Part shown: piece by piece, positions 37,871-47,552 of the stretch
How positions within the stretch are numbered: the stretch's first letter is position 1
Layout of the letters: each line of letters begins with the position of its first letter
Made by a program: the position numbers and the translations under genes
Assembly: GCA_009731375.1 (NCBI GenBank)
Contig: BJOX01000145.1
Span: 110,973-167,117, forward strand
Length of the DNA: 56,145 nucleotides
Direction of reading: 5' to 3'
Source: Paulinella micropora
Taxonomy: Eukaryota; Cercozoa; Imbricatea; Euglyphida
The notes under the pieces: model-generated
What the model was told of the DNA's origin: nothing
Databases searched by the model: none
Seen by the model: only the letters and a program-made list of their open reading frames with translations

Positions 37871-39358
37871 TTAACTAATTGTAATCATATTTGCCTTAAC
37901 CTGTACCTCCCGCTGAGTGATTGCCACGGTGTAGTGGTTGTAGGTGGCATTCGCGGTGGTCGCAATAAACTCCCATCGTCGCTCAGTATCAAGACTTAAA
38001 CCGCTGATTTCATTTTGGTCTTTGCTCCATAGCGGGCGGGTATTATCCCAAGCATCAACCCAGAACCAATTGTATTTATACACATCGTTATTCAACAAGG
38101 CCGAACCCTCAACCTTTGGCTTCAAGTACATATAGTCTTCTTCGCTCGCTGTGTCAATGTTGAATTCTTGCTGGCGGGATCCATCCAGAGTAGTGTAAAA
38201 ATTAACAACCTTAGTAGCGCCACGATTATCGTTGTCATAGGCTGTGTTGTTTCTTTCTTCTGTGTTAAAAACAGAGTGATAAATCTTCTTCAAACGGCGA
38301 CCATGACCTCTGTCAAATCGCATAATAATGTTTTGGCTTGTGCTTGCTTGTGTAGTATTCTTATAAACATAGGGATAATCAATATTGAAGTTCATGCCTT
38401 CGGGGCTAGCAATCTTCTGCTGGATTGATTGAATGACATCAGGGTTCGTTTCAACCGCAAGAAACAAGGCAAGATTGGTGACATCAGCAGATACAGCCAT
38501 AGGCATGGTAGCATTTAGCGCGGCAAGATAAGCAGTGCTAAGACAAGTAGCGGCACCATTCGTCACCGTATAACCAGTTCTGTCAGTAGCCCCCCACACA
38601 ATCCGCATAGTCAAAATTTCTGGAAACATAATAGTCTTATCAAGTGCGAAAATAGTGTTAATAATCATACCCAAAGGAATTTTAACATTAATAGCCAAAG
38701 CAGCATTCGCTCCACTTCCCGCAAGATACTTCGCCTCGTTGTAATTAACATTTACGGCGGATAGGGCTCCAACTCCAGTCGTTAGAGCAGCATCATCATG
38801 ACGACGAGCAGAAATCACTGGCTCACGCAATAGGTTCTGAGTTGCGGCCGCAACATCGTTATTACCATCGGCAGCCGCACGAAAGGCTGTTCTAGTTGCT
38901 TCAACAGCACTAACGTTAATCAAGCCGTTAGCATTACACTTTTGGAGCATACACCCCCAACCACTAGCATCGCCGTGGTTAGGAAGGTCTAAGAAATCCT
39001 TCAAACTCATTTCTGGTTTCCACAGCATCTTAGTTACCATTCTAAGATGGTTAAGGTCGCACAGATAAACACCGCTACGGGTCTGAAGTTGTATCTGGCT
39101 AATTTGTGAAAGGCAGTCCATAAAAATTCTTGAATAAGTGTTGGCGCCCGCTGCTCTCATAGTATAAGTAAAACTCAAATAAGACCGAGCGAGATTAAAA
39201 GGTCGGCTAATAAGGTCAAAACTTCGTTCTTGCCCGCCAGCAGTGGTGACCTCAAAGGTTCCAGAACCCTCACGTGGAGCAAGTTTATTCAAACGATACG
39301 AAGCACTGATATAATCAGTCTTACTGAAGTCTAATTCGCCTCCGTGTTGAGTTGGCAT
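37871..39358 (-). CDS. Major capsid protein candidate, double jelly-roll type (element B)
   Basis: This 495-residue protein starts MPTQHGGELDFSKTDYISAS. Its size, beta-rich pattern and place between minor capsid and another virion gene fit the Polinton/PLV major capsid protein. Notable segments are ERSFDLISRPFNLARSYLSF near residue 50, QISQIQLQTRSGVYL, MNFNIDYPYVYKNT and the C-terminal VAITQREVQVKANM. Double jelly-roll proteins of this group build the icosahedral shell as trimers. No short diagnostic motif exists for the family, so the call rests on overall character and synteny. The frame is intact. The corresponding genes of elements A and C lie outside the window. Confidence 0.75.
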   Translation of the reverse strand: MPTQHGGELDFSKTDYISASYRLNKLAPREGSGTFEVTTAGGQERSFDLISRPFNLARSYLSFTYTMRAAGANTYSRIFMDCLSQISQIQLQTRSGVYLCDLNHLRMVTKMLWKPEMSLKDFLDLPNHGDASGWGCMLQKCNANGLINVSAVEATRTAFRAAADGNNDVAAATQNLLREPVISARRHDDAALTTGVGALSAVNVNYNEAKYLAGSGANAALAINVKIPLGMIINTIFALDKTIMFPEILTMRIVWGATDRTGYTVTNGAATCLSTAYLAALNATMPMAVSADVTNLALFLAVETNPDVIQSIQQKIASPEGMNFNIDYPYVYKNTTQASTSQNIIMRFDRGHGRRLKKIYHSVFNTEERNNTAYDNDNRGATKVVNFYTTLDGSRQQEFNIDTASEEDYMYLKPKVEGSALLNNDVYKYNWFWVDAWDNTRPLWSKDQNEISGLSLDTERRWEFIATTANATYNHYTVAITQREVQVKANMITIS

Positions 39359-39402
39359 TTTGTTTTCGATTTTTAGGCAGTAGTGTAAGTTGATTAATAC
39401 AC

Positions 39403-39433
39403 AAATATATTCATAGAAAAAAAATAATTAAAT
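39403..39433 (-). promoter_or_regulatory. Putative late promoter of the capsid gene
   Basis: On the minus strand TAATTATTTTTTTTCTATGAATATA lies upstream of the capsid ATG and repeats the shared A/T-rich block, though about 45 bases further from the start than in the other genes. Confidence 0.35.
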
Positions 39434-39444
39434 CAAAAATTAAT

Positions 39445-40257
39445 TCATCGGGATTTTAACAAATTGAAGAATGATGTAAATAAATTAAAATAATTAGTTT
39501 CTCTGTAAATTAATAATGTCATAACAACTCCCAAACCATTAAGATTTATAGCCTGATCGTTTTCGTCCGTCAAGTAAAACCTATATACATTATTTGAACT
39601 GGTTGATAATTTCTTACCATACTCAGACCCACTTCCGTCGTATATAACGGCTCCAAATGGAATTTCATTCGCTGTGTATATTTCTTGTAGCACGTGATTA
39701 TCTCCTTCGCCCACTAAGTCTGATTGAAGGTATAAAGTCTTTTCTCCAGTTAGAATAATTACGTTCGGCGATTTAAGAAAATCATTAGCAAAGAAATATG
39801 TTGAATTTCTATCAAACCCCATTACCTCGTGAATACGGGTATCACTATCAAATATAAATCGCGGTTGAATTCCCTTATTCTCTGACACACTAAATGTTAA
39901 TTTGCCATCCTCTGGTTCTATGTTGGTATTATTACTGGATACAACATAAGTATAATTATTTGGGCTGTCTGCGGTTAGCACCTCCGACAACTTATTTTTT
40001 AGATTGTTCATTGTGTAGTTTCCCTCAGGTATCGTAATTAAAACCTCATACCCGTCTTCGCTAAGAGTAAAAGTATTATATGGTGAAGCCACAGAGTAAT
40101 AAGATTTTGGAACATAGATATTAAGAATTTTACAATGTGTGGGATTGTCTAGTGATTTTAAGTTTATCGCGTGTGTAAAATCTGAGTCTGTGCCTGTTAT
40201 TCGGTTTTTGCTATTTATGTAATAGATACCTGAACTTCTTCCTCCCTTATACTCCAT
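39445..40257 (-). CDS. Minor capsid (penton) protein candidate (element B)
   Basis: From the ATG at 40257 the protein has 270 residues (MEYKGGRSSGIYYINSKNRI). The N-terminal SKNRITGTDSDFTHAINL and the segment YSVASPYNTFTLSEDGYE followed by EGNYTMNNLKNKLSEVL are typical of the penton/minor capsid proteins that accompany Polinton and PLV major capsid genes. The FFANDFLKSPNVIILTGEKT stretch fits the same family. A single jelly-roll fold capping the fivefold vertices is the known family role. An upstream TTG in frame would add six residues read from a foldback hairpin and is unlikely to be the start. The frame is intact. Confidence 0.7.
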   Translation of the reverse strand: MEYKGGRSSGIYYINSKNRITGTDSDFTHAINLKSLDNPTHCKILNIYVPKSYYSVASPYNTFTLSEDGYEVLITIPEGNYTMNNLKNKLSEVLTADSPNNYTYVVSSNNTNIEPEDGKLTFSVSENKGIQPRFIFDSDTRIHEVMGFDRNSTYFFANDFLKSPNVIILTGEKTLYLQSDLVGEGDNHVLQEIYTANEIPFGAVIYDGSGSEYGKKLSTSSNNVYRFYLTDENDQAINLNGLGVVMTLLIYRETNYFNLFTSFFNLLKSR

Positions 40258-40258
40258 T

Positions 40259-40308
40259 GATTTTCTAAATTCCAACTTTCGCTACGCTTTCGTTGGTTTT
40301 AGAAAATC
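40259..40308. repeat. Foldback hairpin (GATTTTCTAAA...TTTAGAAAATC)
   Basis: Eleven-base outer arms and an inner CCAAC...GTTGG stem with a CGCTACG tip lie immediately upstream of the minor capsid ATG. Confidence 0.7.
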
Positions 40309-40348
40309 GTTTTCCTATATTATTAAATATATTTTTTTCAAAATGAAG

Positions 40349-40399
40349 TTTGTAAAACACACGAGAGTTGCGGTAGCAACGAGAGTGTGAATTTACAAA
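40349..40399. repeat. Foldback hairpin (TTTGTAAA...TTTACAAA)
   Basis: An inner CACAC.../...GTGTG stem and a GTTGCGGTAGCAAC tip are present. The arm includes the stop codon of the protease remnant at 40393-40395. Confidence 0.6.
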
Positions 40400-42177
40400 T
40401 AGGTGTCAAAATTACCATATCCATTCTGTGCTTTTAATTTTTCTGCTTCTTCTTCTTTTAAGTCTGTGAAACCCGAACAAAACTTAAATCGGTTGCCTTT
40501 TGCTCGCTCTAAAAGAAACCTCATACTATGCCAACCGCAGGTATCCGATGTGTTTGATTGTTGCTTTACTTGATTGACCTTCATAAGCAGGTATGTGCTT
40601 GGGTAGCTTTTATCAATTAGTTGTTTCATTTGTTGTTGAAAGTCTTCCGTTGGTTGGTAAAGCGCTAATGGGTCATACACTTCAACACTTCTGTCTTTAT
40701 CCAGACTTACCCATATAGCAATCCAATGAGACCCCGCTTGTTTGTGATTATCTAAATTCATAATAAATCCGTATCGCTTTCTTTTTTCTGTATTTAGTTT
40801 GTAAATTTCATCACTGGCTATTGCTTCGAGATACCATCCATACTTTTCATTATGTCGTCTATTTCATTAGTCATTAAACCGCGACCCTCTCCCTGCTGAT
40901 ATTCATCAACTACACTTTCATTCGCTTCGCTCATTTTCATTTGTTGATGAACATCGTCTATGGGTTTTTCAATATTACTCTCCCCATCGATGTTTACAAA
41001 CCGCTCGGTAGTCGCAGACGGGAGAGCGGATTTGTGAATATCATCTGGTTGCTCGGGCTCTGGCTGTGGCTCTGGCTGTGGTTGTTCTAATGATGCGGTA
41101 ATAGTAGGGGGTATTGTAGGGGGTGGCATCCCTTCATCAACATTTAAATCCGCTGAAACTTGTTTATCCACATTCGTGTCTATTGTCATTTTGCTAGTTA
41201 GAGTTTTTACAAAGTCCTTTTTATTCATTGTGTGTTTCCAATCTTTGCGGGCTAAGTATTTTTTTATTTTCGCTATTGAAAATACCTTATCAATTAATTC
41301 ATCTAATGTTTTCGCTCCAGGGTCTACGCGACGCTTGGGGGTATGGTAGGGGGTGTTTCCCCCTCCAGTCCCTTTTTGTTTAACATCTCCAACATTTTGG
41401 AGATACCCCATATAATCTTCATATCTAGCATAATCTGCTACTTTTCTTTTTACGTTTTCCTTTTCATTTCCAACATCAATATTAAACCTTTTAATCATGT
41501 CAATAATCCACTTTGAAGTGTCTTTGTAATTTAATTTTTATGACCATCAGTATCTAGTCTCTTTTTTAAAGCCTGTGCTAACTCTTTTATGGTAATGGTT
41601 GGGTGATAAGTTTTTGAAAATGCTGATATTAAAAATTGATTAATTTGTAAATGTTCAAAATGCTTACCCTTTTCTTCTGCCTTCTTTTCTTCCTTTTCAG
41701 TTCTCTGGCTTTTTGTTCTTGCCGTTCATTAATATCGGATAGTTCATTGCGGTGTATCCTTGCTAACTCATCCTGCCTTTCCTTAGCATCTGCTACATCT
41801 TTTCGTTCTAGCCTCTTCTTCTCCTCTTCTATCTCATCCCTTTTCTTCTTTTCCTTTTCTTCCTCGTCATGTATTAACTCATATTTCTTTTGTAAGTTGC
41901 TTTGTATCTGGTTTCGGTTCTCGTGTTCAAGACGATTGAAATCAGATTTGATTATTTTTTCTCTTGGTTTGCGACTAGCCCTTTGCGACTTTGGTTTGCT
42001 AATATATTTCATAAAAAGTTTAACGATTTGTAATGTGCTTAAATCATTTGTTTTCTTACCAAAATTAAGATAATATTTTTTACCCTTGTGGATAATATAA
42101 GGCCTTCCGCTCTTATTTCTTTCCACTCGCGGGGGGCGGACTTTCGCCTTTTTCTTATTAGTCTTAGCCGAACCCAT
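40393..42177 (-). pseudogene. Coiled-coil/protease fusion gene, broken into three frames (element B)
   Basis: The gene starts at 42177 with the same basic block (GKKYYLNFGKKTND) as elements A and C. It falls into three frames: 41629-42177, 40818-41498 and about 40393-40860. The first carries the N-terminus and part of the coiled coil. Compared with element A, the Pro/Gln stretch is deleted near 41700. One base is missing near 41537. A further one-base change in an A run near 40857 shifts the frame into the protease, which still shows SHWIAIWV, VEVYDPL and DTCGWHS. Whether the protease could be made alone from an internal ATG at 40761 is unclear. The linker contains a palindrome (41385-41404). 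Confidence 0.85.
41385..41404. repeat. In-frame palindrome, imperfect (ATCTCCAAC...TTTGGAGAT)
   Basis: It is read as YLQNVGD between YMG and KQKG. The element A copy has no such residues at this point. One arm base has changed (G to T), suggesting age. Confidence 0.75.
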
Positions 42178-42261
42178 TATATTATCAAAAAAATATTTCT
42201 AGAAACAAAATATATTCATCTGAACTTATCCCCGCTTGCGGGGCAGTTGATGAAACATGTT

Positions 42262-42570
42262 TCAACGAAACTTTACAGCCCCTCCTCGTTGCTTACCATA
42301 CCCAAGTTTTGCAGCAGTAGCACTAACACTACCCGCGTAAGGCACCCCAACACTACTCAATGCCCCCGCAGTCCTAGAGATGACTTTATTATCGCGAAGG
42401 AATTTATTAACAGCCAAGGCAGTTTTTCCGACCTTAGCCCAGTTAATCTTTTCTCCCTTTTGACCGCTCTTCTTCTTGGTTTTCTTTTTTCCTCCCTTCT
42501 GTGGCATTGATGGATTGTATCCGATGTTATATCCTGATGGTTGTGAAATTATCACTGGTGATACTGGCAT
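42262..42570 (-). CDS. Small basic Gly/Lys-rich virion-type protein (element B)
   Basis: This 102-residue protein starts MPVSPVIISQPSGYNIGYN. A Lys/Gly run (GGKKKTKKKSGQKG) is followed by the conserved KINWAKVGKTALAVNKFL helix and the Ala/Gly-rich tail SATAAKLGYGKQRGG. It is nearly identical to the element C protein and close to that of element A (2140-2463) in the C-terminal half. It lies between protease ORF and ATPase, so it probably belongs to the particle core. The frame is intact. A TGAAACATGTTTCA palindrome lies at its 3' end. Confidence 0.7.
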   Translation of the reverse strand: MPVSPVIISQPSGYNIGYNPSMPQKGGKKKTKKKSGQKGEKINWAKVGKTALAVNKFLRDNKVISRTAGALSSVGVPYAGSVSATAAKLGYGKQRGGAVKFR

Positions 42571-42595
42571 ATATAATACAGAAAAAAAAATTATT
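42571..42595 (-). promoter_or_regulatory. Putative late promoter of the small basic gene
   Basis: On the minus strand an AATAATTTTTTTTTCTGTATTATAT block precedes the ATG, similar to the block at 2464-2492. Confidence 0.4.
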
Positions 42596-42649
42596 GATAT
42601 TTAAAATTCCGCACTTTCGTCTTCGACTTTCGTGCGGTTTTTAAACATC
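42596..42649. repeat. Foldback hairpin (GATATTTAAAA...TTTTTAAACATC)
   Basis: The inner stem CCGCAC...GTGCGG has a CTTTCG repeat at the tip. It lies head to tail with the next hairpin. Confidence 0.7.
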
Positions 42650-42656
42650 GTTTTTC

Positions 42657-42714
42657 GATGTTTATGAGCAAGCGAAAATGAGCGAAGCGAATGAAAGGGA
42701 TGCTCATAAATATC
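42657..42714. repeat. Foldback hairpin (GATGTTTATGAGCA...TGCTCATAAATATC)
   Basis: Fourteen-base arms enclose AGCGAAAATGAGCGAAGCGA. The loop resembles that at 2080-2137 (GAGAATGAGTGAAACGAATGA). Confidence 0.7.
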
Positions 42715-42762
42715 ATTATTTTAATCTGCAAGCAAAGTTAGTCCCGCAAGCGGGACAACTGA

Positions 42763-43024
42763 TTATCGCAAGCGATAAGCAAAGTTTTTGCGTAATTCAT
42801 CATCAACACTTGAAACATAAAGAAAATTAAATCTCTCCTTTGTTGCTTCGTGATACTTTTGAAGAAAGTAATCAAAGTCAAAAGATAAGTCTAAGTGTTT
42901 ATACACGAGTTCCATTTTATCCTGAGACTGGCTTGGAAAGATTAACAAATAATCTAACTGCTTAATGGCTTCTGGCCGTAGGTCGTTCAGATACTGACTT
43001 GACATAATCACCTTTGATTTATAG
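42763..43024 (-). pseudogene. Packaging ATPase, C-terminal third, beyond the inversion breakpoint (element B)
   Basis: The fragment contains the conserved SSQYLNDLRPEAIKQLDYLL and FDFDYFLQKYHEATKERF blocks and stops at 42763. Its upstream edge at 43024 is exactly where the plus-strand part at 18665-19215 ends, when compared with the uninterrupted gene of element A. The last four residues (YRLR) are encoded by a TTATCGC...GCGATAA palindrome. The next base, 43025, belongs to gypsy integrase. Confidence 0.9.
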
Positions 43025-44740
43025 TATGTGGGACCTTTCCCAGAATCGAAGGATGGTTACAAATACCTCCTTACGGCTATTGACAGAGCCACCAACTATG
43101 TGTGGATCATCCCTGTCAAAGACGTTACCGGCAAGACGACGGCCGAGGCGCTGATCGATAGGATCATCTCACAGATCGGAGTACCAAGAAAGATATGTTC
43201 TGATCGAGGCTCGGACTTTAATAACGAGGTCATCGACAAACTATCTAAGTATTACGGGATGAAATAGCAATATGTTACTGCCTATAACCCGCGAGCAAAT
43301 GGGAAAATCGAGCGGGTACACAGACCCCTCAAAGCCTCGCTAAAGATGTATTGCACGAAGAAGGAGAATCAAAGAGCATGGGTCGAGGCAGCACCATCAT
43401 TTGCGTTTGCAATGAACTGTCTACCCTCTACGGCGTTAGGAGGCTCGAAGAGCTCAATCTCGCCATATCAGTTAGTATATGGGCGTGAGCCTGATATCCC
43501 GACTTCGCTCCTTCACCCAAAAGACACTTGGGCGGATGCGGATGAGTTGTTTGGGATGAGACTTAGAGTGAAGATGGAGGCGGAACAAATAGTCAGGGCG
43601 CATAGAGAGGCGGAGCGCCGAAAGACTGATGCTGAAGGGGTGCGACAAGCGCACTTGGATCAGATCAAGTTCCAGGTCGGGGATATTGTACTATTGTACC
43701 ATCCTCAAGTCCCGAAGGGAGTCAGCTCTAAGCTGTTCACTCACTGGAAAGGACCTTATCAGATTATGGAACAGACGGGACCTCTGAATTACAAGATCAG
43801 GGGTAGAGGGAAGGTGCAAATTGTGAATGTAAGAAGGCTGATTAAGTATGATCCCTTCTTACTGGAAGATGAATCCGTTGAGGAGGCGTTAAAACGGATG
43901 AAGGATGATTTCAAAGAGGTGCCGCCCATCCACAAGGAGGCTGGCATAGACCAAGACGATGCTTATCGGGCACCGATAGCTGAGAAGGAGGAGAGTGAGG
44001 TGGACAGCAAGGAGAAGACTGACCGCATAAGCGCGGTGGGGACTCAGTCCAAGTCTCCGCGAGAGCATAGCGGAAAGAAGGAGAAGATCACAGAGGCGCA
44101 GCTAAGGAGAGCGCGGAATGATCTTATCAACGACCAACCGAGGAAGGCGATGAGGTCGATGAGATCAAAGGACGTCCACCAGGAGGAGGAGGGGACGGAC
44201 ACTGACCCAAACGCGGGCAACGTTGAGATTGTCCATGAGCGATGGAAGGAAGGCGATGCGATAGCAACCATCGCATGGGTGAAAAATGTTTTCTATCTGA
44301 TGAGACCAGCGGAACAACATGTCGCTGATGACACTCTCTCAGACTTATACTTGATGCGGGTCGTGGCGGTCCCACGACAGATGCGTGTCACACGGACACT
44401 CAAAATATCATCAGCCGCAAAGATAGTACAACCGATACTCCAGTTCTGGAGAAGTATGGACCCGGTTGAGGATCCAAAGGCAAGACATTATCTGCCAGTA
44501 TATAAAGACGCAAAAAGTCTCGAGACATGGGATGATACAATTACTCCCAGAGACAAGGATTACACTGCGTGGACCATTCAGACACTGCCAAGAGGAGTGC
44601 TTGATGTCCCTTTTGAATTATCGTTGGGCGGAATCCCTAATAAGATCTGGGACATTCTCGAACAGTCAAAGTTCGATCTGACTTTTGTTGGTGGTCCTCC
44701 ACCAGGCAAAGAAATCCGCGCCAGACGACGAAGGCAGTGA
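43025..44740 (+). pseudogene. pol: Ty3/gypsy integrase, catalytic core and C-terminus
   Basis: The frame begins abruptly with GPFPESKDGYKYLLTAIDRATN, carrying the first catalytic Asp region; the second is CSDRGSDFNN and the Glu is in NGKIERVHRPLK. A TAG at 43265-43267 interrupts the core in frame. After it the frame stays open to 44740 with the integrase C-terminal domain (FQVGDIVLLYHPQVPKG, HWKGPYQIM) and a long charged tail. Together with 19217-23282 it forms one pol. The break falls inside the integrase between the zinc domain and the core, with about two extra bases at the joint. Confidence 0.88.
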
Positions 44741-45118
44741 CAAAGAAACTATTTTTCTTTATGCGTCTCAAATAAACTGATTGATTGCCCACGGCGTATC
44801 ATGATTTGATCATGCATCATCAGTTATCAATATGAATATTAAAAAGACTCAGTGATATAACTTGGCATTCGATCGCAACATACGAGTGCGAAAGGTCGAT
44901 CGACGATGATACTACACCGTATACGGGGATCGCTAGTGTATTGAGCGATGGTGTTCCCGGGTATGACCCTTTCCAAGTCCTGGGATGATGTTCTCGAAAA
45001 TGAAATGTTCTCTGAAACTTTCATTAAATTATTTTTTACGATAGATTATATACTGTCGTACCTGAGCACGGTCAATCTCTACTTGTGTCGGTATATCGCA
45101 GGGTCGGGTACATACACC
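44741..45118. other. Region after gypsy integrase, no gene recognised
   Basis: The 3' LTR would be expected here. I see no match to the sequence upstream of gag. Confidence 0.4.
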
Positions 45119-45803
45119 TCGACTTCGGATATAGCTATTAGGACTGGCCCCCTAATACTATATCATAGGATATCCGCCTTATACAAGGGTATGTCATTAA
45201 AAAAGACAATGTACTTACGATCTCCCTGTGAATAATAATAATAATAATGATAATGATAAGAAGAAGAAGGAGATCAAAGGGGGAATCGTACTACAGCACC
45301 ACGTTGCTTGTATTTTTTATTAATAGTACGTTTGTTCTTGACATACTGCCGCAAAAAAAATTGAGGGGAAGGAGTTCAAAATTTACAAGAAAGGCTAGAG
45401 AATCCGCTTTGACGTGCCGTATGAGGATATATTTATCGTCTTTTAGCGTCTATCTGTGGTCGATGCGCTGTGTGGCATGACTCCATAGCGCATACTATTT
45501 GCAGAAAGAAATCAGAAGGTGTATGACGAAAATGCTATTTCCGTCATAAAATCGGGAGGGGGTACTGTAGGCATCGCCCCCCGGATAGCCGGTAAAAAGT
45601 ACCTTTTCCTGGTGACAGGTGCACCAGCTTGTTTTTCAGTATTATTTGTCCGGATTGGACCTGATGCCATTTTATTCCTGGTCTGTTGCCGTTTTCCTTT
45701 TTGGCTTCACTGAGCTAATATAACGAGACATCATTCTCATCTTTTGAGGACTGTGTTTGGTTGTATTACCGACTTTTTACGAGCTATCGTTGGGGGCATT
45801 ACA
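45119..45803 (+). repeat. Long direct repeat, copy 1
   Basis: This 685-bp block starts TCGACTTCGGATATAGC and ends GGGGGCATTACA. It is nearly identical to 46497-47211. The two copies flank a polB fragment, and each ends in a MITE-like unit. Confidence 0.85.
45566..45803 (+). mobile_element. MITE-like repeat, copy 2
   Basis: The unit of about 238 bp has imperfect inverted ends and matches 26799-27035 in reverse. Because the flanking sequence of copies 2 and 3 is also duplicated, only copies 1 and 2 are independent insertions. Confidence 0.65.
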
Positions 45804-46495
45804 AATATAAGATAAACTACGAAATCAAGTCTGTCAGGGGTCGGGATGTGCTATATATCAAACCAAAGGTAAGGGGGTATAAATTGATACACCGACCGCC
45901 CAAAACTACTTGAATCAAGTAAGAGGTGCGGTGTATTTTGAGAACCATGCTATATCAATATCACCACGTTTACCTACGATTGACGAGAAGCAGAACTGAA
46001 AGAAAATTACAGAGACTTGTTACGGTATGGTAATTATGATATCATGAGGGACGACAGCAAGGAACATGAACTAGGAATAAATGAAAGCCGATATGCGGTA
46101 AGGATTAACGGCAACTTCCGATCATTTACGATGCGCGATGTAATAAGATTTATTGAGATTGTATTGAACGACTTTGTAAAACGACAAGCACCGCAAGATA
46201 ATGTTAGCCTAGGTGTTGAGTTTGTAGATTACTATGGAAAGGTATCAACAGGCTTACACAAAGTTAATCAAATCTCGGTTGCAAAAGTTTTAGAAAGATT
46301 GTCAGCAATATTTCAAGGCAACGAAAATCTTTACATGGACTAGAACGGAATAAACTTTGATAAATTAAAATTTGTGTTGAAATCTGTTAAAATGCCGACG
46401 GGCGGAACAAGGCTACAGGTTACTAGAACGGAATAAACTTTGATAAATTAAAATTTGTGTTGAAATCTGTTAAAATGCTGACGGGCGGAACAATG
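45804..46495 (+). pseudogene. PolB N-terminal remnant of another PLV
   Basis: The fragment corresponds to about residues 15-225 of the PolB at 31544 (YKINYEIK, FRSFTMRDVIRFIEIVLNDF, VEFVDYYGKVSTG). It has a one-base loss near 45892, further lesions near 45995 and a TAG at 46340-46342, so it encodes nothing functional. It is clearly diverged from the element B copy and therefore comes from a separate element. Sharp junctions with the 685/715-bp direct repeats on both sides are visible. Confidence 0.88.
46341..46493. repeat. Tandem duplication inside the polB remnant
   Basis: A unit of 83 bases starting TAGAACGGAATAAAC is repeated at 46424; the second copy is truncated after about 70 bases and differs by few bases. 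Confidence 0.85.
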
Positions 46496-46496
46496 G

Positions 46497-47211
46497 TCGA
46501 CTTCGGATATAGCTATTAGGACTGGCCCCCTAATACTATATCATAGGATATCCGCCTTATACAAGGGTATGTCATTAAAAAAGACAAGGTACTTACGATC
46601 TCCCTGTGAATAATAATGATAAAAATAATGATAATAGTAATGATAATGATAAGAAGAAGAAGGAGATCAAAGGGGGAATCGTACTACAGCACCACGTTGC
46701 TTGTATTTTTTTATTAATAGTACGTTTGTTCTTGACATACTGCCGAAAAAAAAAAAAAAAAAAGAGATTGAGGGGAAGGAGTTCAAAAATCTACAAGAAT
46801 GGCTGGAGAATCCGCTTTGACGTGCCGTATGAGGATATATTTATCGTCTTTTAGCGTCTATCCGTGGGTCGATGCGCTGTGTGGCATGACTCCATAGCGC
46901 ATACTATTTGCAGAAAGAAATCAGAAGGTGTATGACGAAAATGCTATTTCCGTCATAAAATCGGGAGGGGGTACTGTAGGCATCACCCCCCGGATAGCCG
47001 GTAAAAAGTACCTTTTCCTGGTGACAGGTGCACCAGCTTGTTTTTCAGTATTATTTGTCCGGATTGGACCTGATGCCATTTTATTCCTGGTCTGTTGCCG
47101 TTTTCCTTTTTGGCTTCACTGAGCTAATACAACGAGACATCATTCTCATTCTTGAGGACTGTGTTTGGTTGTATTACCGACTTTTTACGAGCTATCGTTG
47201 GGGGCATTACA
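46497..47211 (+). repeat. Long direct repeat, copy 2
   Basis: This 715-bp block matches 45119-45803. Length differences come mainly from A-runs and ATA/ATG microsatellite steps. Confidence 0.85.
46975..47211 (+). mobile_element. MITE-like repeat, copy 3
   Basis: The unit is the same as at 45566-45803, at the 3' end of the second long direct repeat. Confidence 0.65.
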
Positions 47212-47383
47212 AAATGGTGTAATATAAATCTACGTCTCATCCGCTTTCGAATGGTGTCAACCGCTCCTCAATCCGACCTCGCGTTCCTACAAACGATAAC
47301 CTCAAAGTCATCCCGTCTGAGCTAAAAAATCAACGCACCGACTTTTCAAAAAAGACCGACTTTTGCGTGGGGGTGGCTAGGTG

Positions 47384-47486
47384 TCTGGTGTGAGAAGTGT
47401 TTTTCCACTAAGAGCAGTTATTTAGTTTTTTGTCTACCTGTTTATAACAAATACAGACAGACAACAGAAAGAAAAACTGCTATCTG
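47384..47486 (+). repeat. Element-end conserved block, element C copy
   Basis: This block matches 11350-11442 (TCTGGTGTGAGAAGTGTTTTTCC...AAACTGCTATCT) and marks the left end of element C. It is followed by AATTCCATTTAAGGATA, as in element B. Confidence 0.6.
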
Positions 47487-47552
47487 TAAATAATTATTAA
47501 TGTGCTATAAATTTAATTCCATTTAAGGATATGAATTAATAACACATATAAA

